Below, piece by piece: positions 49,667 through 57,579 of a stretch of 57,720 nt of DNA. Both the position numbers and the translations under genes were made by a program. How positions within the stretch are numbered: the first letter of the stretch is position 1; each line of letters begins with the position of its first letter. The notes under the pieces were generated by a model. That model had not been told where the DNA came from and searched no databases. It was given only the letters and a program-made list of their open reading frames with translations. Location of the stretch: assembly GCA_052390415.1 (NCBI GenBank), contig JBQTGY010000076.1, positions 1 to 57,720 of the forward strand, read 5' to 3'. The stretch is from JANNWF01 sp052390415. GTDB lineage: Bacteria; Pseudomonadota; Gammaproteobacteria; Xanthomonadales; Xanthomonadaceae.

Positions 49667-49724
49667 CGCTAGTTAATGTGTGGCTATTTGATAGTTATTC
49701 TGACATGCGCCCCATAACTATCTG
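49667..49724. promoter_or_regulatory. Three-copy operator-like motif (TAGTTAT box)
   Basis: Two direct copies, cgctagttaatg (49667-49678) and ttgatagttatt (49688-49699), are spaced 21 bp apart, i.e. two helical turns. An inverted third copy, cataactatctg, lies at 49713-49724. They occupy an AT-rich island (49641-49740) in otherwise GC-rich DNA, 31-88 bp upstream of the wHTH-HATPase-STAS start. That protein or another regulator may bind here; the assignment is inference. Confidence 0.45.
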
Positions 49725-49743
49725 ATTAAATTAGATATATGCT

Positions 49744-50142
49744 TTAGCGCGGCACGCGCCGCATCGACTCGACAATGGTCATGGTTTCGACACTTACCCG
49801 CGTAATGCGGGCGAGCATGTCGATGACGCGTTGCTTGTGGTCGGCGAAGCGGTAGGTGTTGAAGCGCTCGCGGATGGTCGGATCCTTGGGTTTGGATTCC
49901 TTGTGCTGGTCGAGCACCCATTCGAGCGCGCTGCGGTTGCCGAGGCGATAAGTCCAGGCTTCGGGCGGCACGCCCGTGAGCGTGGTTTCCGAATCGAGCA
50001 CGATGCGGCCGGTGTCCTTGTCGGCCTTCAGCAGTGCTTTGGGCGACTGACCGGCGGCGCGGGCTTTCTCGTCGGCGATGTCGATGCGCGTCAGCGGCCA
50101 CGGCTCGACGCCAACCTGTCGCAGGCGGGCGAGGTCGTTGAG
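49744..50142 (-). pseudogene. Remnant of a type ISP restriction-modification/helicase protein
   Basis: An open leftward frame of ~132 codons without a start encodes only the C-terminus of a large restriction enzyme or helicase-methyltransferase (type ISP, LlaBIII-like). Landmarks are PWPLTRIDIADEKARAAG, DSETTLTGVPPEAWTYRLGN, RSALEWVLDQHKESKPKDPT, FNTYRFADHKQRVIDML and VSVETMTIVESM. An in-frame TAA at 50143-50145 closes it upstream. The preceding 135 bp (50146-50279) have no coding signal. The missing ~1,000 residues show that this is a deletion relic. Confidence 0.8.
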
Positions 50143-50279
50143 TTATTGGCTGACCAGAAGTTTGGACATGCGGCCGATGGTGACCGATCGGCGAAGCTAT
50201 GTCAGTGCATCTGGGTCAGTTCAACTTGCGAAGTTGCGGCGACTGGCCAACTCGCCGGAAGCAAAGCCAAGTGTCGACT

Positions 50280-50636
50280 TCAGTCGGTTACTGACGCTTC
50301 CGGCGGGTACCAGGCATCTTCAAGCGGTGCGACGACGACTTCGACAAAACCAAGCGACTGCAGCGTCGCCAGAATCGCTTTGCGATCTTCTTCGGTCGCG
50401 GAGCCACGCGTGGCCAGGCCGATGTGGCCGTCCATGCCTGACGCAGAATCACCGCCCCCGAAGATCAGTCCGCGCGCGGCGACTGCATCGAGCAAACCAT
50501 GCATGGCGGTGTCGCGCTCAGCCTCGCCCCAGCCCTTGGGGCAGGCGGCGGAGACGGTGAAGCCGAGTTCCTGATATTCGCCCAGGTGCAATTTCTTGCG
50601 CAGGCGGCGGTTGTGGTGGGCACGGATCGCGGTCAT
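50280..50636 (-). CDS. YggL-family 50S ribosome-binding protein
   Basis: 118 residues from ATG 50636. The N-terminus (HHNRRLRKKLHLGEYQELGF) is the YggL/DUF469 hallmark. The middle (AMHGLLDAVAARGLIFGGG) and end (DRKAILATLQSLGFVEVVVA) fit the ~105-120 residue family. YggL binds the 50S subunit in E. coli and is thought to adjust ribosome stability. It lies 56 bp downstream of oleA on the same strand, with no evident link to olefin synthesis. Confidence 0.9.
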   Translation of the reverse strand: MTAIRAHHNRRLRKKLHLGEYQELGFTVSAACPKGWGEAERDTAMHGLLDAVAARGLIFGGGDSASGMDGHIGLATRGSATEEDRKAILATLQSLGFVEVVVAPLEDAWYPPEASVTD

Positions 50637-50692
50637 CGGCTGGTCTTCATCGGCTGATCTTCATTGGGTGTTCTCCAGAGTGAGACTGCGAA

Positions 50693-51709
50693 TCACCAGA
50701 CCACTTCCGCCATCTGGCAATTGAGGCCCGAGCCGATGCCCATCAGGGCGATGCGCTTGCCCTTCTGCAGGCGGCCGGTTTCGGCCAGTTTCGACAGCGC
50801 GACTGGCACCGAGGCGGGGCCGATGTTGCCGTGTTCGGCGAAAATCTTCAGCACTTTCTTCGGGTCGATGCCGAGCAGGTCGACGATCGCCGCGGTGTGC
50901 ACTTTGCTGACCTGATGGATGACGAATTCATCGATCTCGGAGGTCACCCAGCCCATGCCGGCGCGCGCGGCCTGGAAGGTCTTGGCAGCCAGCTTGAGAC
51001 CTTCAATCAACAGCGTGCGGGTATCGGTGACCATGCGGTCGACATTGCCACGGCACAGGTGACTGAACTCGGTGGCGGCGCGGGTCACGCTGCCGAGAAA
51101 ACGATGCCCGTTGGGGAGTAGTTCGGCACGGCCGAGCACCATGGCGGCAGCACCCGAGCCCAAGGTCAGCGAGGCGAACTCGTCGCGGAATTGGTCGGGG
51201 CCGACATCGGGGCCGCTGAGTCGCAGGATGGTGCGCTCGGTGATGTCATTGCTGGCTTCGCCATCGACCACCAAGGCGTAATCGATCTCACCGCGTTCGA
51301 TCATCCGCGCCGCGATGTCCATGCCATTCAGGAATGCCAGGCAGGCATTGCCGACATCGAAGTTCTGGCAGGTATCGGCGAGGCCGAGATTGCCGTGGAT
51401 GATGCTGGCCGTCGACGGCTCCAGATAGTCGCGACAGACCGAGGTATTGATCAGGATGCCAATGTTCTCGCGCTGGATGCCGGAGGCAGCGATGGCTTTC
51501 TGCGCGGCCATGGTGGCGGCATCGGAGGGCTGCACTGGGCCGTCCCAGATGCGCCGCTCATGGATGCCAGCGACCTCTTCCAGCAAGTTGCCGCGAATGC
51601 CCAGTCGATCCAGGGTGGGTTGCAGACGCGCCATGATGTCCACCGACGACAACCGAATGGGGGCGTCGATGTGCGATACCGCGGCAATGGCAACGTGCTG
51701 AAAAAGCAT
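50693..51709 (-). CDS. oleA: OleA, 3-oxoacyl condensing enzyme for long-chain olefin synthesis
   Basis: 338 residues from ATG 51709, the same length as X. campestris OleA. OleA joins two acyl-CoAs head-to-head to a beta-keto acid, the first step of long-chain olefin formation. Catalytic residues are all present: C123 (NACLAFLNG), E97 (YLEPST), H265 (VIHQVSK) and N295 (HGNIGPAS), each exactly 20 below the published C143/E117/H285/N315 numbering. The start is fixed by LFQHVAIAAVSHIDAPI, which aligns with the X. campestris N-terminus; no clear ribosome site is present. It is divergent from the 51863 gene. OleB is in the window; OleC and OleD are not. Confidence 0.97.
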   Translation of the reverse strand: MLFQHVAIAAVSHIDAPIRLSSVDIMARLQPTLDRLGIRGNLLEEVAGIHERRIWDGPVQPSDAATMAAQKAIAASGIQRENIGILINTSVCRDYLEPSTASIIHGNLGLADTCQNFDVGNACLAFLNGMDIAARMIERGEIDYALVVDGEASNDITERTILRLSGPDVGPDQFRDEFASLTLGSGAAAMVLGRAELLPNGHRFLGSVTRAATEFSHLCRGNVDRMVTDTRTLLIEGLKLAAKTFQAARAGMGWVTSEIDEFVIHQVSKVHTAAIVDLLGIDPKKVLKIFAEHGNIGPASVPVALSKLAETGRLQKGKRIALMGIGSGLNCQMAEVVW

Positions 51710-51862
51710 TGAGAGGTCCAGTAAGGAGGTCGTAACCGGTTGACGGTACCCGGTCCGCCTAGGGGCCGCAAGCCAACATACGCCGGCGCATCGCAGCTTT
51801 CGGTCCAGCACCAACATGCCGAGCTACGATATGTGCTGCCATTTCCGCCCGATGCAAGGCTC

Positions 51863-52963
51863 ATGAGCAAAGCCAATCTCGAGTTCGAACCCGACTCACA
51901 AGGCGGCGGCGTCGTCCGCATCCAGCTCAATGATCGTGATGTATTGCAGAAGCAAGCCACGCTGATTCTGCAATTGAAGGCGCGGGTGAAAGACAGTCGG
52001 CCCGTGCACGACAGCCGGGTTCTGCATCAGCAGTCGCTTGAGCTCTCGGCGATGTCGATGACTGCTGACATTCCCGCGGGCAGCCTGGACAGGGTTTACA
52101 GCTACCACGGCAAGGGTCTCGACGTTCTGCCAGAGCTGCGTCTGGTCATCGATGACGGCATCCTGTTTGACAGTTCGGTGGACCACGCCTGTGACCTGCC
52201 ATCGCTGACGCGACCGAAGGTGACGCATGACGCCAGCGAAATGATGGACCCGAAGGATGCCTTCAATTTCATCGCCAATCTGTCCGCGATTCCGTATCGC
52301 AACCGGATGATCACCCTCGCCCTGGCCTTGGTTGGCGGCGTCATCGTGATCGGCAACATGGTGATCGGCGTGCACGACCAGTTCGTCAGCGAGGCGCAAA
52401 TCCTCTTTTACGATCACCGCGGCAGCGACGGTTCCGAGTCGCCGTTCATGAAGGCGCTGGCGGGCTCGGGCGCCATGGGTGCCGGCATCTGGGCGGCGAT
52501 CATGGTGCAGTTGCGCAAGTACATGACCTTTGCGCTGAAGCCGCATACCTCGCCGCAACGCGGCAAACCGCTGGCTGCGCGTGACTTGATCGATGGCGTG
52601 GCACGCGTCGATTTGCACGACATCACGGTGAAAGTGGTCGCCTGCAATCGCGAGGCCGGTCAATACAAACGTGGCAGTGGCACCAAGGAACGCACGGTCA
52701 GCTTCAAGAATGCCACGCGAGCGGTGCTGCTTTACGAGCGCTACATCGCGCTGGTACCGGCCAGGGTGCCGCTGGCGATGTACCTGGAAGGCGACATCGA
52801 TTTCGAGCCGATGTTTGGCGACCTGTATCCGCCACTCGAAGTCAGTTCGACGCACGGCTTGAGCGTGGCTTGGGAAGTGCAACTGTTGCATCCAAAGTTT
52901 GTCGACCACGAGTTGGAAGGCGAAGTGGGTGGATTGCGGTTTGCTGATTTTGTGGATGCGTAG
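51863..52963 (+). CDS. Membrane protein of unknown function
   Basis: 366 residues. A beta-rich hydrophilic N-terminal region (~1-140) is followed by two membrane helices (~149-170, ITLALALVGGVIVIGNMVIG; and ~197-217, with a Gly/Ala-rich core). A hydrophilic loop (~171-196) lies between them. The C-terminal ~145 residues form a second soluble domain (PLAARDLIDGVARVDLHDI.., ending GGLRFADFVDA). The two soluble domains are on the same side. I do not recognise the family. The P-loop gene starts eight bases after its stop, so the two probably work together. Confidence 0.75.
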   Translation: MSKANLEFEPDSQGGGVVRIQLNDRDVLQKQATLILQLKARVKDSRPVHDSRVLHQQSLELSAMSMTADIPAGSLDRVYSYHGKGLDVLPELRLVIDDGILFDSSVDHACDLPSLTRPKVTHDASEMMDPKDAFNFIANLSAIPYRNRMITLALALVGGVIVIGNMVIGVHDQFVSEAQILFYDHRGSDGSESPFMKALAGSGAMGAGIWAAIMVQLRKYMTFALKPHTSPQRGKPLAARDLIDGVARVDLHDITVKVVACNREAGQYKRGSGTKERTVSFKNATRAVLLYERYIALVPARVPLAMYLEGDIDFEPMFGDLYPPLEVSSTHGLSVAWEVQLLHPKFVDHELEGEVGGLRFADFVDA

Positions 52964-52971
52964 AACAGGTG

Positions 52972-53565
52972 ATGACCGTGCCGCTCGACGACTACCTGAA
53001 CTTGCTGACGCAGCCCATCGGTCACCTCGAGCTCATCGTTTTCTTCGGCGCCAGCGGCAGCGGCAAGTCGAGTCAGCTGGCCTTGTTACTCGATCAGCAC
53101 CCCGAGCTTGCGGGTCGAGAGGTGGCACACCTCACGCCGGAACAGGTGCGGGCTGGCGAACTGACAGGCACCCAGGACATCGTTGTGCTGGATGAGCTGC
53201 AAAGGTGGCGGGATTGTTTCAGTCTGAGCATGGCGATGCGGCGCTCGCGGTTGCTGTTGGTCGCCAGTCATGTGCATCCGCAGTGGCTGTGGCCATGGCG
53301 GCTGGGTCGCCGACAACGCAGCTTCTGTTTGGATCCCCTGGCTGAAAAACTCGCGCGTGACATGCGTCGGCGCGGAATCCGTTTCAGCGCGCGCGCGCTC
53401 ACCGACTTCGTCGCCCGCTTCGGTGCCAACTACACCGACCTCGACATCGTGCTCGAACAAGCAGACAGCAGCGATCTCGATCATGCGCTGGGATTGTTCC
53501 TGCGTGGCAGCACGATTCGGCATGAGTGGATCACCGCGTCTGAGCCCACACCTTCCCGCAGGTAG
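52972..53565 (+). CDS. Small P-loop NTPase of unknown function
   Basis: 197 residues from ATG 52972 (GTG 52969 is an alternative). Walker A FFGASGSGKSS (24-34) and Walker B DIVVLDELQRW are intact, and an Arg-rich segment (SLSMAMRRSRLLLVASHVHP) follows like a sensor region. The C-terminal ~70 residues (ARDMRRRGIRFSARALTDFV) are helical. It resembles small AAA-like or DNA/RNA-bound ATPases in general shape, with no specific family apparent. Tight coupling to the membrane protein suggests an ATPase-membrane pair. Confidence 0.75.
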   Translation: MTVPLDDYLNLLTQPIGHLELIVFFGASGSGKSSQLALLLDQHPELAGREVAHLTPEQVRAGELTGTQDIVVLDELQRWRDCFSLSMAMRRSRLLLVASHVHPQWLWPWRLGRRQRSFCLDPLAEKLARDMRRRGIRFSARALTDFVARFGANYTDLDIVLEQADSSDLDHALGLFLRGSTIRHEWITASEPTPSRR

Positions 53566-53611
53566 AATGCGCCACCCGCGCAATGTCGCGATTTCATTCT
53601 CGGAAGCACCC

Positions 53612-54655
53612 ATGGCCACCCTCCGCCACGATTGGACGCGCGAACAAGCGCAAGCCTTGTTTGATCTGCCGCTGACCGAACTGCTTTTTCAAGCGGCCAG
53701 CGTGCATCGCGCGCACTTCGATCCGCAGGAAGTGCAGGTCTCGACGCTGTTGTCGATCAAGACCGGTGGCTGCCCCGAGGACTGTGGTTATTGCCCGCAA
53801 GCGGCGCGCTATCACACCGGCGTGAAGGCGGAAAAACTGCTGCCTCTGGAACAGGTATTGGAGAAAGCGCGTGCCGCCCAGGCTGCGGGAGCGACGCGCT
53901 TCTGCATGGGTGCGGCCTGGCGCAATCCGAAGGATCGCGACATCGACAAAGTGGCGACCATGGTCCGCGAGGTGCGCGCCTTGGGTCTGGAAACCTGCGC
54001 CACCTTGGGCATGTTGAGTGCCCCGCAGGCCGATACCTTGAAGGCGGCCGGACTCGACTACTACAACCACAATCTGGACACCGCGCCGGAGTTTTATGGC
54101 GAAGTGATCCGCACCCGCGAATATTCGGACCGCCTGGACACGCTCGCCGAAGTGCGTCGCGTCGGCATGAAGACCTGCTGCGGTGGCATCGTCGGCATGG
54201 GCGAAACGCGGGCGCAACGCGCCGGCTTGCTGCAAACGCTGGCCTGTTTGCCGGAGCATCCGCAATCGGTGCCGATCAATCGGCTGGTGCGCGTGGCTGG
54301 CACCCCGATGGCCGAGGCCGAAGATCTTGACCCGTTCGAGTTCGTGCGCACGATTGCGGTCGCCCGGATCATGCTGCCGGCTTCGATGGTGCGGCTGTCA
54401 GCGGGTCGCAGCGAGATGAGCGACGAATTGCAGGCGATGTGTTTCCTTGCCGGTGCCAATTCGATTTTCTACGGTGAGAAGTTGCTGACGACTGGCAATC
54501 CGGATGTGGAACATGATCAGGCGCTGTTCGTGCGCTTGGGAATGCGACCGATGGCGCTGAGTCGCGAGCCGCATACGGTGCACGCCACGGTGTCCGCACC
54601 TGTGGGTGAAAACGCGGGTGTAGTTGTCGAAGCATGGGTCGAGGCCGCGGCCTGA
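53612..54655 (+). CDS. bioB: Biotin synthase BioB
   Basis: 347 residues. A radical-SAM TIM barrel converts dethiobiotin to biotin, inserting sulfur from an auxiliary Fe-S cluster. The radical-SAM cysteines are C54, C58 and C61 (GGCPEDCGYCPQ). The auxiliary-cluster and SAM segments are intact (RFCMGAAWRNP, ETCATLGMLS, YYNHNLDTAPEFYGEV, TCCGGIVGMGE, RLSAGRSEMSDELQAM, NSIFYGEKLLTTGNP). ATG 53612 is chosen because the family's N-terminus (LRHDWTREQAQALFDLPL) begins there; a TAGAAT -10-like box lies at 53563-53568. First gene of the bio operon. Confidence 0.99.
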   Translation: MATLRHDWTREQAQALFDLPLTELLFQAASVHRAHFDPQEVQVSTLLSIKTGGCPEDCGYCPQAARYHTGVKAEKLLPLEQVLEKARAAQAAGATRFCMGAAWRNPKDRDIDKVATMVREVRALGLETCATLGMLSAPQADTLKAAGLDYYNHNLDTAPEFYGEVIRTREYSDRLDTLAEVRRVGMKTCCGGIVGMGETRAQRAGLLQTLACLPEHPQSVPINRLVRVAGTPMAEAEDLDPFEFVRTIAVARIMLPASMVRLSAGRSEMSDELQAMCFLAGANSIFYGEKLLTTGNPDVEHDQALFVRLGMRPMALSREPHTVHATVSAPVGENAGVVVEAWVEAAA

Positions 54656-55854
54656 ACGAAGCCGTGGGTCGGCCGTCATTGAGTGAGCGGCTCGCGCGAC
54701 AGCAGGTCGAGCGCGAGGCCGCATCAGCGCGTCGCAAGCTGTTTGCCGTCGACGCGCGTGATGGTGTGCGCGTGCATCGCGAGGGTCGCTGGTTGCTTGA
54801 CTTCGCCAGCAACGACTATCTCGGGTTGGCCCAGCACCCCGCGGTGATCGCGGCGATGTGCGAAGCTGCCAACGCGCACGGCGCCGGCAGTACGGCGGCA
54901 CATCTGGTCACGGGTCACCATCAGCTGCACCAACAATTGGAGGACGCGGTCGCCGACTGGCTTGGACAACCGCGTGCGCTGCTGTTCGGCTCCGGTTATC
55001 TGGCCAATCTCGGCGTCATGCAGGCCTTGCTGAGCGCACACGACCTGTGCGTGCAGGACAAACTCAACCATGCCTGTCTGCTGGATGGTGCGCGTCTGTC
55101 CGGGGCGCAGTTGCGGCGTTATCCGCATGCCGATATCAACGCTGCGACAAGACAGTTGCAGAGCGCGCCCGAGCGCGCCGCCCTGCTGGCGACCGACGGC
55201 GTGTTCAGCATGGATGGCGATATCGCGCCATTGCGAGAACTGGCCTCCTTGGCGCGCGCTGAGAGCGCCGTGCTGTATATCGATGATGCGCATGGCGTCG
55301 GTGTGCATGGGCCGCAGGGACGTGGCAGCGCGGCGCTGCTTGCTTTGCACGCCGACGACACCCCATTGCAGTTGGTGACCCTGAGCAAGGCGCTCGGCGG
55401 TTATGGCGCGCTGGTGGTTGGCAGCGATCCATTGATTGAGGCGGTGCTGCAAGGCGCGCGCAGCTATCTGTTCACCACGGCCTTGCCGCCCGCCTTGGCA
55501 GCCGCATCATTGGCCGCAATGCGGATCGCGCGCAATGACGAGCAGCGGCGGCAACGTCTGCATCACAACATCGCACGCTTTCGCGATGGTGCCTCCCAAT
55601 TGGGCTTGCCCTTGTTGCCATCGAGCACGCCGATCCAACCCATCCTCGTGGGAGACAATGCGAGTGTGCTTGCCATCGCAGCCAGGTTGGCCACCGGCGG
55701 TCTGTTGGTGCCGGCGATTCGACCGCCCACCGTGCCAGCGGGGCAAGCGCGATTGCGGATCACGCTCTCCGCTGCGCACGCAGACGAACATATCGACCGC
55801 TTGCTGGACGGACTGCATGCGGCCTTGTGCGCTCACCCCGGACCACTCGCGTGA
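54634..55854 (+). CDS. bioF: 8-amino-7-oxononanoate synthase BioF
   Basis: 406 residues from ATG 54634, overlapping the end of bioB by 22 bases; a GTG at 54664 would trim ten residues. It condenses pimeloyl-ACP with alanine using PLP. Family landmarks are FASNDYLGLAQHP, AHGAGSTAAHLVTGHH, DGVFSMDGDIAPL, YIDDAHGVGVHGPQGRG (PLP-contacting D218, H220) and the Schiff-base lysine K252 in TLSKALGGYG. The C-terminal domain ends in the usual helix. It couples to bioH through a GTGA overlap. Confidence 0.98.
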   Translation: MGRGRGLNEAVGRPSLSERLARQQVEREAASARRKLFAVDARDGVRVHREGRWLLDFASNDYLGLAQHPAVIAAMCEAANAHGAGSTAAHLVTGHHQLHQQLEDAVADWLGQPRALLFGSGYLANLGVMQALLSAHDLCVQDKLNHACLLDGARLSGAQLRRYPHADINAATRQLQSAPERAALLATDGVFSMDGDIAPLRELASLARAESAVLYIDDAHGVGVHGPQGRGSAALLALHADDTPLQLVTLSKALGGYGALVVGSDPLIEAVLQGARSYLFTTALPPALAAASLAAMRIARNDEQRRQRLHHNIARFRDGASQLGLPLLPSSTPIQPILVGDNASVLAIAARLATGGLLVPAIRPPTVPAGQARLRITLSAAHADEHIDRLLDGLHAALCAHPGPLA

Positions 55855-56669
55855 GCAACCACAGCCGCATCCACATCGAGACCCGCGGCAGTGGGCCGGC
55901 GCTGGTGTTGGTCCATGGTTGGGCGATGCACGGCGGCATCTTTGCGCCGCTCAGTGAGCGACTGGCCGCGCATCACACCCTGCATATCGTTGACCTTCCC
56001 GGTCACGGCCACAGCCGCACGATTGCCGGTGAATTCAATCTGGATGCGTGCGCCACCGAGTTGTTATCCCAGTTGCCGTCGGCGGCGTGGTTGGGCTGGT
56101 CGCTGGGAGCCTTGATCGCATCGCGTGTGGCCGCGAAACAAGCGGCGCGGATCACCGCGCTGATCGCGCTTGCCGGCTCCCCGAAATTCGTGCGTTGCCC
56201 GGACTGGCCGCACGCCGTCGAAGCGCAGGTTTTCCAGACGTTTGCGGATGAACTCGGTGCGGACTATGCGCGCACCCTGGATCGCTTTCTGGCGCTGGAA
56301 GCGCACGGTTCGGAGCATATGCGCGAAGAACTGCGCGAGCTGCGTGCGCAGGTGTTTGCGCGTGGCGAACCCGATCCGCGTGTGCTGATTGAAGGGCTGA
56401 CCATGCTTGCCGAGAGTGACCTGCGTGGGTCTTTGTCTGACTTGCCAATGCCGGGCCTGTGGATTGCCGGCCGGCGTGATCGATTGGTGCCTTGGCAAGC
56501 CATGCAGGCCGCCGCAGGCAGCATGCCGAACGGGCGCTTTCTGCGCGTCGAAGGTGCGGGTCACGCGCCGTTCTTGAGTCATGCGGATGAGGTGGCGACG
56601 GCAATCCTCGAGTTCCTGAGGCTCTCGGCAAGCAGCAAAGTCGCGAGCGAAACTACGAGCGCTCACTAA
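55851..56669 (+). CDS. bioH: Pimeloyl-ACP methyl ester esterase BioH
   Basis: 272 residues from GTG 55851, whose GTGA overlaps the bioF stop. BioH frees pimeloyl-ACP from its methyl ester, ending the malonyl-methyl-ester route begun by BioC. The alpha/beta-hydrolase features fit: LVLVHGWAMHGGIF, HIVDLPGHGHSR, nucleophile S84 in LGWSLGALIA, RRDRLVPWQAM (acid region) and GAGHAPFLSHADE (catalytic His). A short C-terminal extension (SASSKVASETTSAH) is beyond the usual end. The operon position between bioF and bioC confirms the assignment over a generic esterase. Confidence 0.96.
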   Translation: MSNHSRIHIETRGSGPALVLVHGWAMHGGIFAPLSERLAAHHTLHIVDLPGHGHSRTIAGEFNLDACATELLSQLPSAAWLGWSLGALIASRVAAKQAARITALIALAGSPKFVRCPDWPHAVEAQVFQTFADELGADYARTLDRFLALEAHGSEHMREELRELRAQVFARGEPDPRVLIEGLTMLAESDLRGSLSDLPMPGLWIAGRRDRLVPWQAMQAAAGSMPNGRFLRVEGAGHAPFLSHADEVATAILEFLRLSASSKVASETTSAH

Positions 56670-56709
56670 TGGTTCCTGGATACTTGCGCCGCCATGTTTG
56701 ATGAGACAC

Positions 56710-57579
56710 ATGTTTGATCGCACCCACATTCGCCGCGCGTTCTCGCGTGCAGCATCGAGCTACGCCGCGGTTGCCGCGTTGCAAAAGGAAGTCGAGGCGC
56801 GCCTGCTCGAGCAGTTGCACGAGCTTCCGCTGGCACCGACTACGGTGCTTGATTTGGGGAGTGGACCCGGCAGCGCGACACGCGCGCTCAAGCAACGCTG
56901 GCCGAAGGCGCAGGTGATGGCGCTGGATCACGCGCTGCCAATGCTGCGGCAGCAGTCGCGGCGCTGGTGGACCTTGCCAAGCAAACGAATCGAGCGGATC
57001 TGTGCCGACGCGTGTGCGCTGCCCTTGGCCGACGCCAGTGTCGACCTGGTGTTCTCCAGCCTGTGTTTGCAGTGGGTGGAAAACCTGCCGGTGGCGGTGG
57101 ATGAACTGCGTCGCGTGCTGCGACCCGGTGGCTTGTTGATGCTGTCGACCTTCGGCAGCGAAACGCTGTACGAGTTGCGCGCGGCATTCGAACACGTCGA
57201 TCCGGGTGCGGCGCATGTGAGCCCGTTTCTGCCCTTGCAACACATCGGCAATGCCCTGCAAGCCGCCGGTTTTCGCGATCCGGTGCTGCACGTGGACCAC
57301 TTCACCCTGACCTATGCCGACCCACGCGAGCTGATGCGTGAACTCAAGCAACTCGGTGCCACCAATGCCTTGTCGGATCGCCGGCGTGGACTGACCGGCA
57401 AACACCGCATGCAGGCAGTGCTTGCTGCCTACGAGGAGTTCCGCGTCAATGACCGAGTGCCGGCAAGTTATGAAGTGATCTACGCGCAAGCTTTCGCGCC
57501 ACCGCCCGGGCAGCCAAGACGCGGTGCCGGTGGAGAAATCGCGAGTTTTCCGTTGGCCAGTCTGCGGCGAAGGCGCTAA
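56710..57579 (+). CDS. bioC: Malonyl-ACP O-methyltransferase BioC
   Basis: 289 residues from ATG 56710; ATG 56701 would add three. BioC methylates malonyl-ACP with SAM so that fatty-acid synthesis can elongate it to pimeloyl-ACP. Evidence: RRAFSRAASSYAAVAALQ N-terminal motif, SAM-binding VLDLGSGPGSATRALK, MALDHALPML, DLVFSSLCLQWVENLPVAVD and the C-terminal ELKQLGATNALSDRRRGLTG. It is the last bio gene in the window; bioD and bioA are not seen. A 10-bp direct repeat catgtttgat (56693-56702 and 56709-56718) surrounds the start. Confidence 0.97.
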   Translation: MFDRTHIRRAFSRAASSYAAVAALQKEVEARLLEQLHELPLAPTTVLDLGSGPGSATRALKQRWPKAQVMALDHALPMLRQQSRRWWTLPSKRIERICADACALPLADASVDLVFSSLCLQWVENLPVAVDELRRVLRPGGLLMLSTFGSETLYELRAAFEHVDPGAAHVSPFLPLQHIGNALQAAGFRDPVLHVDHFTLTYADPRELMRELKQLGATNALSDRRRGLTGKHRMQAVLAAYEEFRVNDRVPASYEVIYAQAFAPPPGQPRRGAGGEIASFPLASLRRRR

